From NCBI GenBank assembly GCA_021234155.1, contig JAJEKV010000012.1, forward strand, positions 6,265,789-6,329,788: a stretch of DNA of 64,000 bases, in the 5' to 3' direction. Below the pieces are notes generated by a model. The model did no database searches. It was not told the origin of the DNA and was given only the letters and a program-made list of their open reading frames with translations. Positions 21,331-33,330 of this stretch are shown here, in pieces. The position numbers and the translations under genes were made by a program. The stretch's first letter is position 1, and every line of letters begins with the position of its first letter. The DNA comes from Isoetes taiwanensis. Taxonomy: Eukaryota; Streptophyta; Lycopodiopsida; Isoetales; Isoetaceae.

Positions 21331-24300
21331 TTTTTTTTTTTTTTTTTTTTTTTAAAGTAAGAGTCAGTTTTGTCATTAATTATAAAATCTCGAATACATT
21401 GCGAAGTATGCTTTTATAGGTAAGCATACCAAAATGTGCATCAGAACCAGCAAATGACAACAGGACACAGAAGATAAGGTCTGAAGTCAAACAAAATAAT
21501 GAGCAGCAAGAATTAAGAAGATAATCCGAAGTACGTTCTTGCAGAACTGTAACACTATGCAAATTCCACAATGGAGAGCAGAATTTCTGGAGCTTGTGTA
21601 GAAAACCTGCCAAAATTGTAATCCACCAAAAAAAAAGTAAGCCAGAACTAAATTAAATAAGAGCAAGGACATGTTTCTTCGATGGTAGGCCAAAAGCATA
21701 GTAGTATCAGGATTGAGATGAGAAGACATAGTTGTAATAGACATTGAAGGCATCTGTGGAGCCGAAGAAGTAATGGTTGGGTGCCCAATTGTTGTGGTAG
21801 AATAGGCGGAACATATCTCTACCCTCCAGAAGGATCAGCAATGATCCATAAAGATTAGCCAGTAATCTATGATTATAGTACATTGTTCTGTACCTTGTCA
21901 GCTGAGCTTCTGTAAGGATAAAGTTGTTGATTGACAGAAAATTCCATAGGCAATGGATTTGGACAACCTCTCTGCAAAAAGTACTTGCCCACAAATCTTC
22001 ACTTTCCTTCAGATATCTCATATGACCTCTCTTCATAAGAAATGATTCCATGGAAGTAGCAATATCATTCTTCATAACCTGATCTGTAGATGTCTGGCTA
22101 AAGGGAGAGTGACTGTTGTCGAATTTGTTACTTCCTTCTCCACGCAGGAATTCAAGATACTCTAGGATCATCAGAAAGAAACAAGTTAGAATCCACAACA
22201 TTTAAGTTTGAAGCAAATAAATTATAGTGACCCTTATACTGTCCGAAAGCCTCCCATTTCCTGTCAAAGTTAGCTCCAAATTTCTTTTTATGAGCAGTTG
22301 CAATAGTCTCAAAATCAAACTGAAAGTGCATCTTTATCCAGAAGTTGGAAGGATTCTTATGACCATATAACACTCGATTTCTTGCTTTTCAAATGTTCCA
22401 TAGGGCAATGTATATAATAGAGTTGACAAATTTATCATCATGTTGCATAAGGGACAGAAGATCTCCATTAATTAAAATGCCAAATTTAGCAGCAATCCAA
22501 GTCCAAAAATCATCCAATTTACTACAGAAGAAAATATGACACATATCCTCAAGACTGTTACAAGCCAAAGGACAGTTTGCTGAGATGTTAGGATTTCTTT
22601 TAGACACAGAGACCAAGTTGTTCAGACTGCCATTAGCAAGAAGCCATAAGAATTCCAAACATTATCGAAAAGACTCTTAAGCTGATCATGACTAATGGAC
22701 CATTTCAGCATGGCTTTACAATCATCTATGTTAGAGGACATAGCATTATACACATTCTTCACTTTGTAGACCCTTTTTCCATTTATAGTCCAATCATTTC
22801 CATCTGAATTGAGAGCTAAGTTTGAGAGAAAAGGTTTGATAAGAGAATAATCAGATGAAGTGCCCCTAATAATACCTTTCAATCTAGTCCAAGAGATGAC
22901 TCTCCCATCAATAAAGAGGTCTTTAAGATAGATTAAACCAGCCTCATGCCATTTCTTATAGATTCTAGGGTGTTTGATAGCAAGAACTGAAGAGTTTAGC
23001 TCAGTCAATAGAGGGTTCCAGAAAATTAGAGCTTCAACATGAAGCTTATCTCTTGAAATGAATTGGAAATTATGAGATGTAGCATTCCAAGCCTTGATTA
23101 GATTACTCATAAGAGGAGAGATATTAGAGGCTGGTTTCAATTGATTGAAAGCAGAATGAGGAAGCAAGTGTTGAATAGAGGGATCTCCATAAGGATGACT
23201 CAAAGTAACCCAATATCTGATGAAATAGCAAGCAGGAGAAAGATTTCCATGAATGGCTTTCCAAATAAATTTACCAGCAAGAGATTGAGCTCGTCTGAAA
23301 AGATTCTTGCAGCAGATTTTGGCTTGCATATAGAATTCCAATTAACCAAATGGCTACCTTTCCAAATTAAGTTTCTAAGAATTTTCTCAAGCTCCAAATA
23401 AACACATTTAGGAGCAACTAAGGCTGTGGAAAAGTACACATGAGAGCTAGCAAGAACAGCATTAGCAATAATAGATCTGCCAGCAAGAGAGAGATAATTC
23501 CTGCAATTATTCAGCTTCTTTTTAATTCTCTGGAGAATAGGGTCCCAAAGACCTTTGATGCTATGATTCATAGAGAGCAATAATTTAGTTGCCTGGTTGG
23601 AAGGAAGAACATTAATACCAGCTAGAATTGGAGTATTGACATCCCCAATAATCATACTCTTGCTCAAGTTTAAATGAATGCCAGATGCAGCAGAAAATTG
23701 ACTGAGAATCTTGAGGAAAAAATTAATGTTTGGCAAATCAGCATCAAGGAATGAGGTGTCATCAGCATATTGGAGAATGGCAATACTATCATCAGAATTT
23801 GGAAGTTTTAAGCCTTTTATTTGAGCAGTGTTCTGATAATGCATAATGACCTTGGTTAAAAGTTCAGCAGCTACTAAAAATAAATAAGGAGCAAGAGGAC
23901 AGCCTTGTCTAACCCCACAAGAGAGAGGAAAGAACCCAGAAGGGACACCATTGATAAGAACAGCTGAATTTGATCTAGCATTTAAGCCATGAATAAGATT
24001 AATAAGCTTAGGAGGGAAGCCAATTTTAGACATGGCAAAATCTAAGAAATCCCATCTCACAGAATCAAAAGCTCTCTTGAAATCCAGCTTAAGAAGAATG
24101 CAGTTTTGATTAGAGATATTGTTCCAATGCAAACCTTCCATAGCAGCCACATAATTATCCAAAATATATCTATTAGGAAGGAAAGCAGATTGATTTGGAC
24201 TAATATTCCTTTGAAGAAAGCTTTTAACTCTTAAGGCAATGATCTTGGCACAAAGCTTATAGGTAGTGTTTGTGAGGAAGATGGGTCTCCAATCTTGAAA

Positions 24301-24925
24301 CTTCGAAGGATGATCAACCTTGGGAATCAAAGATATAAAGCCACTGGAAATTGAAGGGTGAAGATGATTAGAATTCCAGAAAGCATGAACTAATAAGGAG
24401 ATCAAATCATTTTTGAGAATATCCCAGAATTTAATATAAAATTCTGCTGGAAGACCATCAGGTCCAGGAGATTTACCATTACTGAAGGATTTAAGAGTAT
24501 CAAAGATCTCAATGTGAGAAGGAATGGCAGTAAGAGACTCATCCATGATTTCAAGAGGATCAGGTAAAATATAATTCACAGTGGAAATAAAATCATTAGC
24601 TTCCGAGATCTCATTGGGATGAATTGGCTTGCCTTTAAAAAGGTCCATGTATCTACTCTTGAAAAAATTTGCAATCTCAGAATGAGAATTGTACTTGTTG
24701 TCTTGATCATCAATAGTTTCAGCAATGGAATTTCTAAGGACCCTACTCTTAGCTACCCTGAAGAAGAATTTAGAGGAGCCTGAGTCCATGTCATTAGTAT
24801 ATTTGATCTTACATCTAATAGCAGAACCTTTAGCTTCCATCTCTTCAATATTTTTAATTCTCCTCTCTAAAATATCCTCCCCCACTTGGAGATTAGAATT
24901 GGATGGATCATTTTGGAGTAGCTGG
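21331..24925 (-). mobile_element. LINE family B, reverse-transcriptase half with poly-A tail
   Basis: The minus strand from 24925 encodes the segment upstream of a plant L1-type reverse transcriptase (LERRIKNIEEMEAKG), then the RT core (SPGPDGLPAEFY, FIPLTNT-like FLTNTTYKLCAK, LKLDFKRAFDSV, GVRQGCPLAPYLF, LQYADDTSF) open to 23200. A frameshift near 23300 leads into the C-terminal part (23341-22622), a zf-RVT block (22658-22389) and a tail domain (22373-22152). Poly-T at 21331-21353 is the element's poly-A tail. The RT core is nearly intact and younger-looking than the family A copies. Its start joins family A sequence at 24925-24926. The endonuclease and ORF1 of the same type lie at 29499-32455 in the same orientation. 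Confidence 0.85.
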
Positions 24926-26420
24926 ATGAGACCATCTCGAGCTGTAACATTAAAGAGCTGAGACAGCACTTCTGCAACAATACTGAAGAGCAAGGGAGCC
25001 AAGGGACAACCCTGTCAGATCCCCCGACCGACAGTAAAGATTCTGACCTTGAAAAAGCACCATAGACCGCGCCGGCACATGAAGCTTCATAACATCACGG
25101 ATGAATGCCTCACCAAATCCCAAAGCAAGAATGCATTTCTCCAAAAATACCCAGTCCACACTATCATAGATTTTAGCAAAGTCTAGTTTGAGGAACACCA
25201 CTTGATGATCCTGCAAGCGAGCCCAATACATGCCCTCGTACACAGTCGTACCATTATTCAAGATCCGGGAAAGCCAGACTGCGTAGAAGAAATTGATTCA
25301 GCTAAGATGTTGCATACCTTGTCAGCCAGGATTTTAGCACATATTTTGTAGACAGATGAGAGCAAAGTGATAGGACGCCAATCAGAAACGGATCTAGGTT
25401 CTTTGCGCTTTGGAATAAGAGAGATGCATCCAGTGTTGAGGATCCTATCCAAGCTTCGAGAACGCTAAAAGTCACAAAAAGCAGCATATACATCATTGTT
25501 GAGCCAAGGCTAGCAGGTTTGAAAGAACTCAATAGGGAAGCCGTCAAAACCAGGACACTTATCGTGCTTCAAATGAAACATAACCTCCTTCGAGTCCTCT
25601 CTTGTGATACTCGATTCAAGTAACCTCCGTTTCTCAGTGGAAATAATTGAATGTACCTTAGACAACACAACAGTTTACATATCCTTCTGGAATGGCATGG
25701 GGTGCTGAGCAAAGAAGGAAGAGAAATGATCAAAAAGATATTGCTCGAGTTGCACTGGATCAGAGATGAGAGAGCCATCAGGAAGCTAGAGGGAATGAAC
25801 AGATGTTGCCTGCCTTCTCCTTTTGGATGCTACAAAGAAAAAGCGAGTACATCTATCCCCATCTTTGAACCACTGCAAACCAGCTTTCACTCGAGCATGC
25901 CGTTACCTGCTCATTTTCTAGCAGTTTAATTTGCGAAAGGACTAGTTTTCTCTGGCCCTATCTGAAGGAACATGAGAACGACAAGTTGCAAGTTCACTAT
26001 ACAGCGCAAAGAGTTGCTCTCTTGCCTCTAATGCTCGAACTCTGCCCCATTCCTTAGCGAGAGATTTAACAGCTAAAAGAGCTGCAACTAAACCAGTCAT
26101 GCCTCTTCTAGAGGAAAATGCTTGGGACCAGCATGCTGACAGCGAGTTTGAAACTCAACATTCTCCAAGAACATGACATTAAACTTGAAATAAGTTCTGA
26201 TTGGTCTACGACAACTAGCCACATTGTAGAAGAAATGTTGGGGATGGTGATCAGAGATAGATCCATCCAAAAGGTTATGCCTACAGAAATTCGAGAGATC
26301 ATGAGCAGCATGAGCATTGCAATACCCTCTATCATGACGAGCATATGCTCTACCAGCACCAATCCAGCCATTATACCAGGACAGACGGAGCCTACACTCG
26401 GCCACCATATCCAATGCAAC
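24926..26420 (-). mobile_element. LINE family A, copy 2 (endonuclease end and RT start)
   Basis: Reading the minus strand: 26414-26097 carries the end of an APE endonuclease (SDHHPQHFFYN) and linker; 25900-25570 is decayed; 25452-25258 encodes the RT block ISLIPKRKEPRSVSDWRP; 25261-24950 encodes FLKLDFAKIYDSVDW and following. The last part matches 12957-12833. It stops at 24926, where LINE B sequence begins with a shared CCAG. Stops and frameshifts are frequent. Confidence 0.8.
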
Positions 26421-26429
26421 CCAAGCTAC

Positions 26430-27060
26430 CCAAGCTACCCAAGAAGAGGGCCAAGAAGGGGAAGATCAGCGAGAAGCCATTTAAACTGAAGCAAGATATT
26501 GAATACGAGAAGAAGAAGGAAGCATGCAAGACTTATCTCCGGCAATAGATCCAACATAATTACTGATGATACTGTAAGTAGAGTGCCAGAAGGCAGCCGA
26601 CCAGGGCCGAAAAGGAAGCCTCCACCACCTCGACCCGATGCTCCGAAGAAGGTCCACCATGGGCTAAATTCCAAACACAGCAAAGCTTCTCGGCATATTT
26701 GGCATTGCCGACAGTGCACCAATCTGATGATTCAGAAAGCCTCCACCACCTCGACCCGATTCTCCGAAGAAGGTCCACCATGGGCCAAATTCCAAGCAAT
26801 CTGATGATTCAGAAAGCCTCTTTTCGAGTGCCTACATCAAGGGTCCATGCAGGAGTTCAAGATGAACTACGACTATCGAGCCACAACAACGAAGACAGGG
26901 TCTCGCTAGGAAGCGCCGAAGCAGAGTGCTTTTTCGAGTGCCTACATCAAGGGTCTATGCAGGAATTCAAGATGGACTACGATTACCGAGCCATATCAAC
27001 GACGACGGGGTCTCGCCAGGAAGCGGCCGAAGCAGAGTGCACATTTTAGCTTAGGAAAAG
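26430..27060 (+). other. Weak coding trace with two internal duplications
   Basis: A plus-strand open stretch (26499-27049 in two frames) is basic and Pro-rich (KRKPPPPRPDAPKKVHH) and of unknown family. One unit (AGCCTCCACCACCTCGACCC) occurs at about 26618 and 26730. A second unit of about 113 bp beginning TTTTCGAGTGCC occurs at 26820 and 26932 and keeps its frame (FECLHQGSMQEFKMDYDY-type). The sequence may be part of a captured host exon or of gag. Function unknown. Confidence 0.35.
26820..27042. repeat. ~113-bp tandem duplication
   Basis: Two copies starting TTTTCGAGTGCCTACATC, each ending GCAGAGTGC, with about ten differences. Confidence 0.8.
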
Positions 27061-27091
27061 CTCGTAGTGCACATTTTAGCCATCTGCCATG

Positions 27092-27391
27092 CATTTTAGT
27101 GTCTTGTAGTGCCCCATTCTAGTTTTTCAATCCATTTGAACCTCATCTTAAAAAATTTTCCACAGTAGCAGAAATCAAACCTCCCACCCACAAGGATGAA
27201 CCCCCCAAAACCTCTCCGTGCTAACCACTGATGGCGGGCATCATTCTAGTGTCTTGTAGTACCCCATTCTAGTTTTTCAATCCATTTGAACCTCATGTTA
27301 AAAAGTTTCCCACAATAGCAGAAATCGAAACTCCCACCCACAAGGATGAACCCCCCAAAACCCCTCCGTGCCAACCACTGAAGGCGGGCAT
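27092..27391. repeat. 150-bp tandem duplication, SINE-like on the minus strand
   Basis: Two copies with a 150-bp period (27092 and 27242) and about 94% identity by eye. On the minus strand each has CAGTGGTTRGCACGGAG, then about 40 bases later a B-box-like word (GGTTTGATTTC or GTTTCGATTTC), an arrangement like a tRNA-derived head. No poly-A tail was seen. Confidence 0.6.
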
Positions 27392-27460
27392 CGTTTATGT
27401 TTGAATTATAATCCTTAATTAAATTTAAGCTTTAATTATGTTAGATAATATTAATGACCA

Positions 27461-27666
27461 AGACCCTTAGAGTTAGAACCAAGGCCCTTAAGCTAGATCG
27501 AGACAACATCTGCATTCATCTTAGCTTAGTTGTCGCTCTTATCTTGTTAAGTGTCTTCTTGTAGACCCTTAGAGTTAGAACCAAGATCCTTAAGCTAGAT
27601 AGAGACAACATCTGCATTCAACTTAGTTTAGTTGTCACTCTTATCTTGCTAAGTGTCTTCTTGTCT
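27461..27666. repeat. 102-bp tandem duplication
   Basis: AGACCCTTAGAGTTAGAACC at 27461 recurs at 27563, and the match runs through GTGTCTTCTTGT in both copies. Confidence 0.85.
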
Positions 27667-27669
27667 ACA

Positions 27670-28085
27670 TATAGGTAGTATAGTCAAGCCTTTTTCTTAG
27701 AAATCCAGCTACTTGCCAAGGGCTTATAAATTATTGTCACACGTTGGTATGATACACCAACACACGTTATAAATGCACTACCATCAAGTGTCTTCCGCCA
27801 TGCCTTTGTATCATAGATTCATTCTATCTAGGTAATTTAGTCCAACACACCAAGTACGCCCAGAAAGTAAGTCTCCTTATACCACCCCATAACAGTAAAT
27901 AAGTACCTTTCTCAGTGCCTAGTAAAGTGTCAAATGCCAAGTGGGTCGTTTGAGGTAGAGTGGATAAAGGTATAAAAATAGGGTTTGTAGAGTAAGTAGA
28001 CCTCTTGTTCCTCAAAATCTTGTACATGGTGGCCAGCCATTGTAGAAAGGTAATTCAAAGATCTAGTTAAAAAGAACTGCAGGTT
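27670..28085. other. No recognisable feature
   Basis: No gene supported. A short imperfect palindrome (TTGGTATGATACACCAAC) lies near 27742. Confidence 0.4.
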
Positions 28086-28155
28086 TAGATTGTGAAATGA
28101 TCAAGACAATGAGGTCAATTTAAATTGTGAAGTGATCAAGACAATGAGGTCAATG
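28086..28155. repeat. Short tandem duplication
   Basis: ATTGTGAAATGATCAAGACA and the following GAGGTCAAT recur directly downstream with one base changed. Confidence 0.75.
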
Positions 28156-28159
28156 ACTG

Positions 28160-29498
28160 TGAGTATAATGTAGATAACATTTTGGTGAGACAAAGATTTG
28201 GTAGTTAATTATTAAAAATGGATAACTGTTTTTCACTGTGTACATCACATTATTTTGATACAAAATCCTCCTTTGATACACATCATTATTATCATGCTGT
28301 TCTTATTTTAGAAGTCATCCCATGGCATTTAGTATTGTTGTTTGCAGAATTTGGTACTTTGCATGTTGTATTTGGTTATCCCGCCCTTTCCAATCCTTCT
28401 CCAACTATTAGAAAGATGGACAATAAATGTCATGTCTGTTTCACTATATCCATGTTCGATGATTTGATCAATTAAACTGAATCCCATGCACAACAACAGG
28501 ATAAACAACATGGATTCAAGAAACGAATCAAAATCACGTAAAAAGAAGGGTTTAGCAATTTTGCTTCTGCCAATTCTTGGGTAGCTCCATCTGCAGCTAA
28601 CACTCCGCTAGGTCCAGTTAGCTCGTAAGCAACTCCAATAAAAAGGTACTACTTACAGTTGTTTCAATTTTGTTCACACTCTGATCAGAGGCCTCTGTTT
28701 AGTTAATGCTTCTGCACAATCAAGCTAGCTTAGATGTCCAAGCAGGAGGTAGCAAAAGCTTTCATCTATGATACTATCGTCATGGCTGCATATACAAACG
28801 ATGCTAGCAGAAGTAGCTTCATTGGTCATGCATTCTTCCGGCATCTGTCCTATAACTTGGAGTGCTTGATTTACTTGGCAAATGCAGCAATCATATCTTT
28901 CCAAAGATCATGTACAAGCATTAGATAAAAACTACAAAGGGTATTCTTTGCTTGTATTGCAAACATAAAATTTCTTATCGACGCATTTCGCTCTGGCATT
29001 TGCTAGAAACCATGTTTCTGTATGGGCAATGTTTTAAATAAGTCCCTCAAAAGCACCTATGTGCATAAGCCTCAATCCACGCAAGTTTAGATTGTGGGAT
29101 CATTAAGACATATTAACATGCCATAGTACGAACTTTCTTAAGATGATATTTTGTCCTCTCTTGCTTCAAAAAGCTGCATTGTTTATCAAACAAACACATG
29201 GCATCTTTCATGAAATGCTTCAAGCGTCCAAAAACAAAGCTTGTAAGCATTGATGCGGCAGTAGCAGGCCCCTGGAGCCATGATGGTTAGACAACAGCAT
29301 TTAATAAAGCTGCCAAATAATACTAAAAACAATGTCGAACCAAAAAAGTTCATTCTATACACGTGCATTAATGTACCCCTAATTGGAGCACGGTACAGAT
29401 GCATGCAGTGCCTTCAAGAAGCATAATATTGGATCTTGGAATATTGCATAATATTGGAGATTGGATCTTTCAAGAAGCATAATTATGATCTTGGAATT
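28160..29498. other. No gene recognised
   Basis: AT-rich spacer. Near 29410-29495 the words AAGAAGCATAAT and GGATCTTGGAAT are repeated two or three times next to the LINE B boundary. Confidence 0.4.
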
Positions 29499-32455
29499 AG
29501 AAGCTGGTTCTTTTCTTTACTGCATTGCTCATGAATAAGTTTAGACCAATTCTTAATCCATCTTTCGATTTCCTTGATTTTGGAGTAGAAAGATTTCATA
29601 GAAGGCATATGATTTTCAGCAAGCCTATTAGAGAGCTCTTCATAGAAAGTTTTGAATTGGGAGCAGAAATTTTCATTCTCAAGAAGAGAAGAATTGAATT
29701 TATAAGGAGAGCTCCCTTCCCTTTTGATCCTGATAACATGAGAGGTATGAAGGAACTGAGGCTGGTGATCCGAAATAGAAGTACCTTCATCACTTGTAAC
29801 ATAGCTGTTGTTTCAAAAAGCTGCAGAGGGATTGGAAACATAAAATCTGTCAAGAGTACAATAAACCCTTGCTCTATCCTTTTGCTTGTTTGACCAAGTA
29901 TAGGTAGCAGTAGAGAAGGGGATGTAGATCAGATTATTATCAGAAATAAGAGAGTCCCAGTTCTCTTTTTCAGTTTTGGACATATTAATTTTATTTCCCA
30001 GTTTAAGATCCCAAGAGGGGGTGTTGTTGAAGTCTCCAGCAATGATCCAATTATCTAGAGTTTGAGAATCCAACCAACTATTAATTTCATCCCAAATTGG
30101 TTCTCTATCTTTGGGAAAAGTTGGAGCATATACATTAATAATGCCAAAACTAGAATTAGAGACTGAGCAGATCATGGCTTGCCAAGCTCTAGAAGGACTG
30201 TTATAGAAAGAAGAATGTTTGATGTCTTTTTTCCAGATAATAGCCAAACCACCACTAGCTCCAGAGGAATTAATCCAAATAGAGGAAGATGAAGGGTAAA
30301 TCCAATCTCCTAAGTTGCTGCATTCAAAGGAGGGAAGTTTAAGTTCTTGCAGAAGAATGATATCTGCATTGTATAACCTGATTTGAGCAATAGCCCTTCT
30401 TCTCTTCAAAGGGCCTTTGATACCTCTAAGATTCCAAGAAAGAATCTTCATGACAAAGAGAAAATAAGTAAAGGATGATTTATAACCTAGTCTTTTTTTA
30501 TCTTCTCTTACTTCTGGTATTCTGAGCAGGAGTTTTATTAAGACCAGATAAGACTAAACCCAATTTATTCCCATCCTTTTTGACAGATTTTTTCATTGGC
30601 TGAATCTTCTCAGTCTTAGAGTCAATGCTGAGATTTTCATTTAAATATTCCTCTTTATCCCAATTCTCTTTATCACTCCCATATCCCTCACTGTCACTAA
30701 ATTCAGAACACCCTCCAAGAAAAAACTGAAACATAGGGTTTATATTAATATTTAAAGGAGCAGAAGCGAGAACTTGCCTGGTATTTCCTTTTCCTTGAAG
30801 CTCCACAGTTTGAGTAGTTATTTTTTCAGGTGTGTCAGGAACAAAATCAGGGACAATCTCAGGAACAGCCTCAGAATCATTTCCAATCTCACCCATTGCA
30901 ATTCCTTCTTCTTGTGAGATATTATTTTGCAGAGAGGCCATCTGATCAGCAAACTTATTGGACATTTTTGGGGGGCTGATGGGACATTTAACCACTGGGG
31001 AAGGTAAATCAACAAGGTTTGTACCAGCAGATTGTGTATGGATTGTGAACAGATGAAGGACAAATCTGGGTGGAAACACATATTTTGCTCTTATTTAATT
31101 CAGAATCTAGATTACCATTAAGGTCAGATAATACCTGAAAAGGATTTGGACTGTTGACTTGGAAGTTGACCTGCTGCTGTGCTGACTCTTGAGTCAAGTC
31201 TGCAGAGATTTGACTAGAGCTCTTAGTCAAATAAGAGTCCATTTTAGACTCATTTAATTTTTTGTCCTGCTGATTCAAGTTTGCTGACACAGATATTTTT
31301 ACATGTGAGTTCACCTGAGAGGAATTCAGCTGAAACTTAGCTTTGTCTCGAGATTTCATATTTAATGACCCACTCTTACTATTGTTTTTGATAGGATAAT
31401 CCATAGACTGTAAGAGCATTGGCCTTTTTCTTGGTTCTTAACCTCTTTAATTATTTCACTCAGAGTGAAATTTAATTTATCAGTAGCATGAGAAGCTTTT
31501 TCAGTCATAATCCCGTTAACTAAGAGCTTTGGTTCACCAATTGCCAAGGGACGAGTATGTTTTGTAGAGATTGGTAATTCAGCTTCACAAAGTTTGCCTT
31601 TGTCTCTCATCTCATCTCTTACAGCCTTATGTTTCTGGATTCTCTTATAGCTTCCATTTACTTTTGTCCATTTGAATCTGTCATTTTCTGGCAGCCTTTG
31701 AAACTGAGCATCCTTATCAACGTTTTCCTTTGTAATATTGCTTTTTCCAAACTGATCCATTTGATTATCCCCTGTATTTTGGTAATTGAGAACCTTATCT
31801 GGAGTCTGAGCTTCTTGTTGTAATCTGTTCCCTTGAGAGATCTCTGTTGAAGACTTGCAATCAGAGTACCAGAAATATCTATGAGAGCATTTCTGACATC
31901 GTGATGGCAATCCAGACCATCTAAGTGTTAATAGAGATTCAAGGCCAAAGGCATCTGTAAAAGGAATGGAAAGAGGTATGTCTTTGGAAAGATCAAGCTG
32001 AACAAAGCTTCTGGGAGGTTTGGCAGAGGAATATTCAGTAGAAATATAGGTTCCAATAGAGTTGAAAAGAAGTTTGAAGCATTCTTCATCCCAGTAGATT
32101 GGATTGAGACCAAATAAAGTTGTGGAGGCAATGCATAAATTATTCATTTGATCAATGTCAAGCTTAGGGTGCCATTTAAGGAAGGTCAATTGAGAGGTCT
32201 CATAAGTCAGAGGACCAAAATTCAGAAAGAAATTGGCTGATTTAGAATTCCCACATTCAAGCATAATGTAGGGAAAATTTAGCCAGTATATAGCCTGAAT
32301 TAGGATACCTTTATGAAGGCTGAGAAGAAAAGCCCATAGTTTGTCTAGTTTCATTCCACATTTTTGGACTTTTATAATTACAGCAGAGTTTGATAGAGCA
32401 TCAATTTTTGAATGAACAACCGGGAGATTCAAAGAAATACCATGGTAGATGCTCA
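29499..32455 (-). mobile_element. LINE family B, ORF1 and endonuclease half
   Basis: Minus strand. From 32455 to 30498 runs an ORF1 split by two frameshifts (32455-31362, 31419-31009, 31079-30498). It contains a DUF4283-like RNA-binding region (LTLRWSGLP, then a zinc-knuckle-like CQKC near 31890) and a variable acidic/basic tail. From 30451 to 29813 an APE-type endonuclease starts MKILSWNLRGIKGP and has LLQELKLPS, INVYAPTF and IIAGDFNNTPSWD. A frameshift near 29830 carries it into the domain end (SDHQPQF) and a linker to 29499. The RT is missing here but lies at 24925-21331 in the same orientation. AGAAGCTGG at 29499-29507 resembles AGTAGCTGG at 24917-24925. Confidence 0.85.
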
Positions 32456-32459
32456 TTTT

Positions 32460-32859
32460 CCGCTCCTTCAAATGTGGAATTGTTGTACGCTTTAGCCTTT
32501 CGTCCAGATCGTTGTCCGAGCGGATCTTCGGGTGGCCTCTTGCAACTCTTAGCATATTCTTGTAACAAATCCAGTAGCTATATTGTATGTCATGCATTAT
32601 TCAGTATCCACGAAGTGGGATGGCATGTTGATAAGGCAGTCAATTTGGATCCTGGCTAAATTCAAAGCTAGTATATTTGCCTCAATAAAGCACATCAACA
32701 AAATCATCATGGGGGAGATCCTAGAAGGCTTTGGTCCAAAGAGGGACCAAAGGGGCGTGCATGCTATATAGTTGCTCGGGGGAGAGCTCTGGGGCGGCTG
32801 TGTCTTGGCTGAGGGCTCGTGGTTGGGCGGTGAGATAGCGTGCCAAGGCTCAGAAGGCT
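32460..32859. other. LINE 5' flank, no gene recognised
   Basis: An open frame runs upstream of LINE ORF1 to 32597, but it shows no recognisable domain. It may be LINE 5' leader or flanking DNA. Confidence 0.35.
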
Positions 32860-33330
32860 ACTATGGAGGAAAAAGAAAGAGTAATCTTGGGTGCACGGAT
32901 AGAGAGGGATTCGAATCCTCGGTATTCTAAATACTTCGGTTTTCAAGACGGACACTTTCAACCGCTCAGACATCCATCCTTTTTTATCCTCTTTTCTAAA
33001 TGAGTTCATTTCTTCTCGGCTCAGACTCAAGGGGAATGGACTGATGACTTGGGTCTCCAGAAGTCATTGCAGATAGAATTCATGTAAATGGATTGGGCTG
33101 GCATAGGAACATGGCAGTTAGGTAGTCCTCTCCATCCGCCCCTCCTGTGCATACTTTGCAGAATAGGCTGATACTGGACCGTAGCCTGCCGGGTGCATAG
33201 CCAAGGGGGCTACTCCTGGGTTTCATCTCCTCAGTCCCGATGAGGCAGGAGGAGATCACTCCCTCCAGAGGTATTCATGCCCATCACATGAGGCTAGAGG
33301 GAGGCAGGCTCTTATGCACAGGCCACATTG
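32860..33330. other. Probable mitochondrial DNA insertion (NUMT)
   Basis: It contains a plant-mitochondrial-type tRNA-Ser(UGA) at 32896-32979. The sequence to about 33330 is more GC-balanced than its surroundings, with no plant nuclear gene features. The extent is a guess based on composition. Confidence 0.45.
32896..32979 (-). tRNA. Mitochondrial-type tRNA-Ser(UGA), slightly damaged
   Basis: An 84-nt class II tRNA on the minus strand. The acceptor stem is GGATGGA with TCTATCC and discriminator G (one G-T pair). The D-arm is TCTGAGCGGTTGA, the anticodon loop CTTGAAA (anticodon TGA), there is a long variable arm, and the T-arm is GAGGATTCGAATCCCTC. It resembles plant mitochondrial trnS-UGA. 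The anticodon stem TCCGT/ACCGA has a C-C mismatch and no CCA is encoded. With no other organelle genes nearby in a nuclear setting, it is most likely a non-functional NUMT copy. Confidence 0.75.

Noticed and set aside
24926-25002. Start of the 600-codon open frame as the N terminus of LINE B reverse transcriptase
   Set aside because: This stretch matches LINE A at 12833-12957; the frame is a chimera that enters LINE B only at about 24925.
32764-33030. Minus-strand 88-codon open frame across the tRNA
   Set aside because: It runs through the tRNA-Ser sequence and shows no domain, so it is chance.
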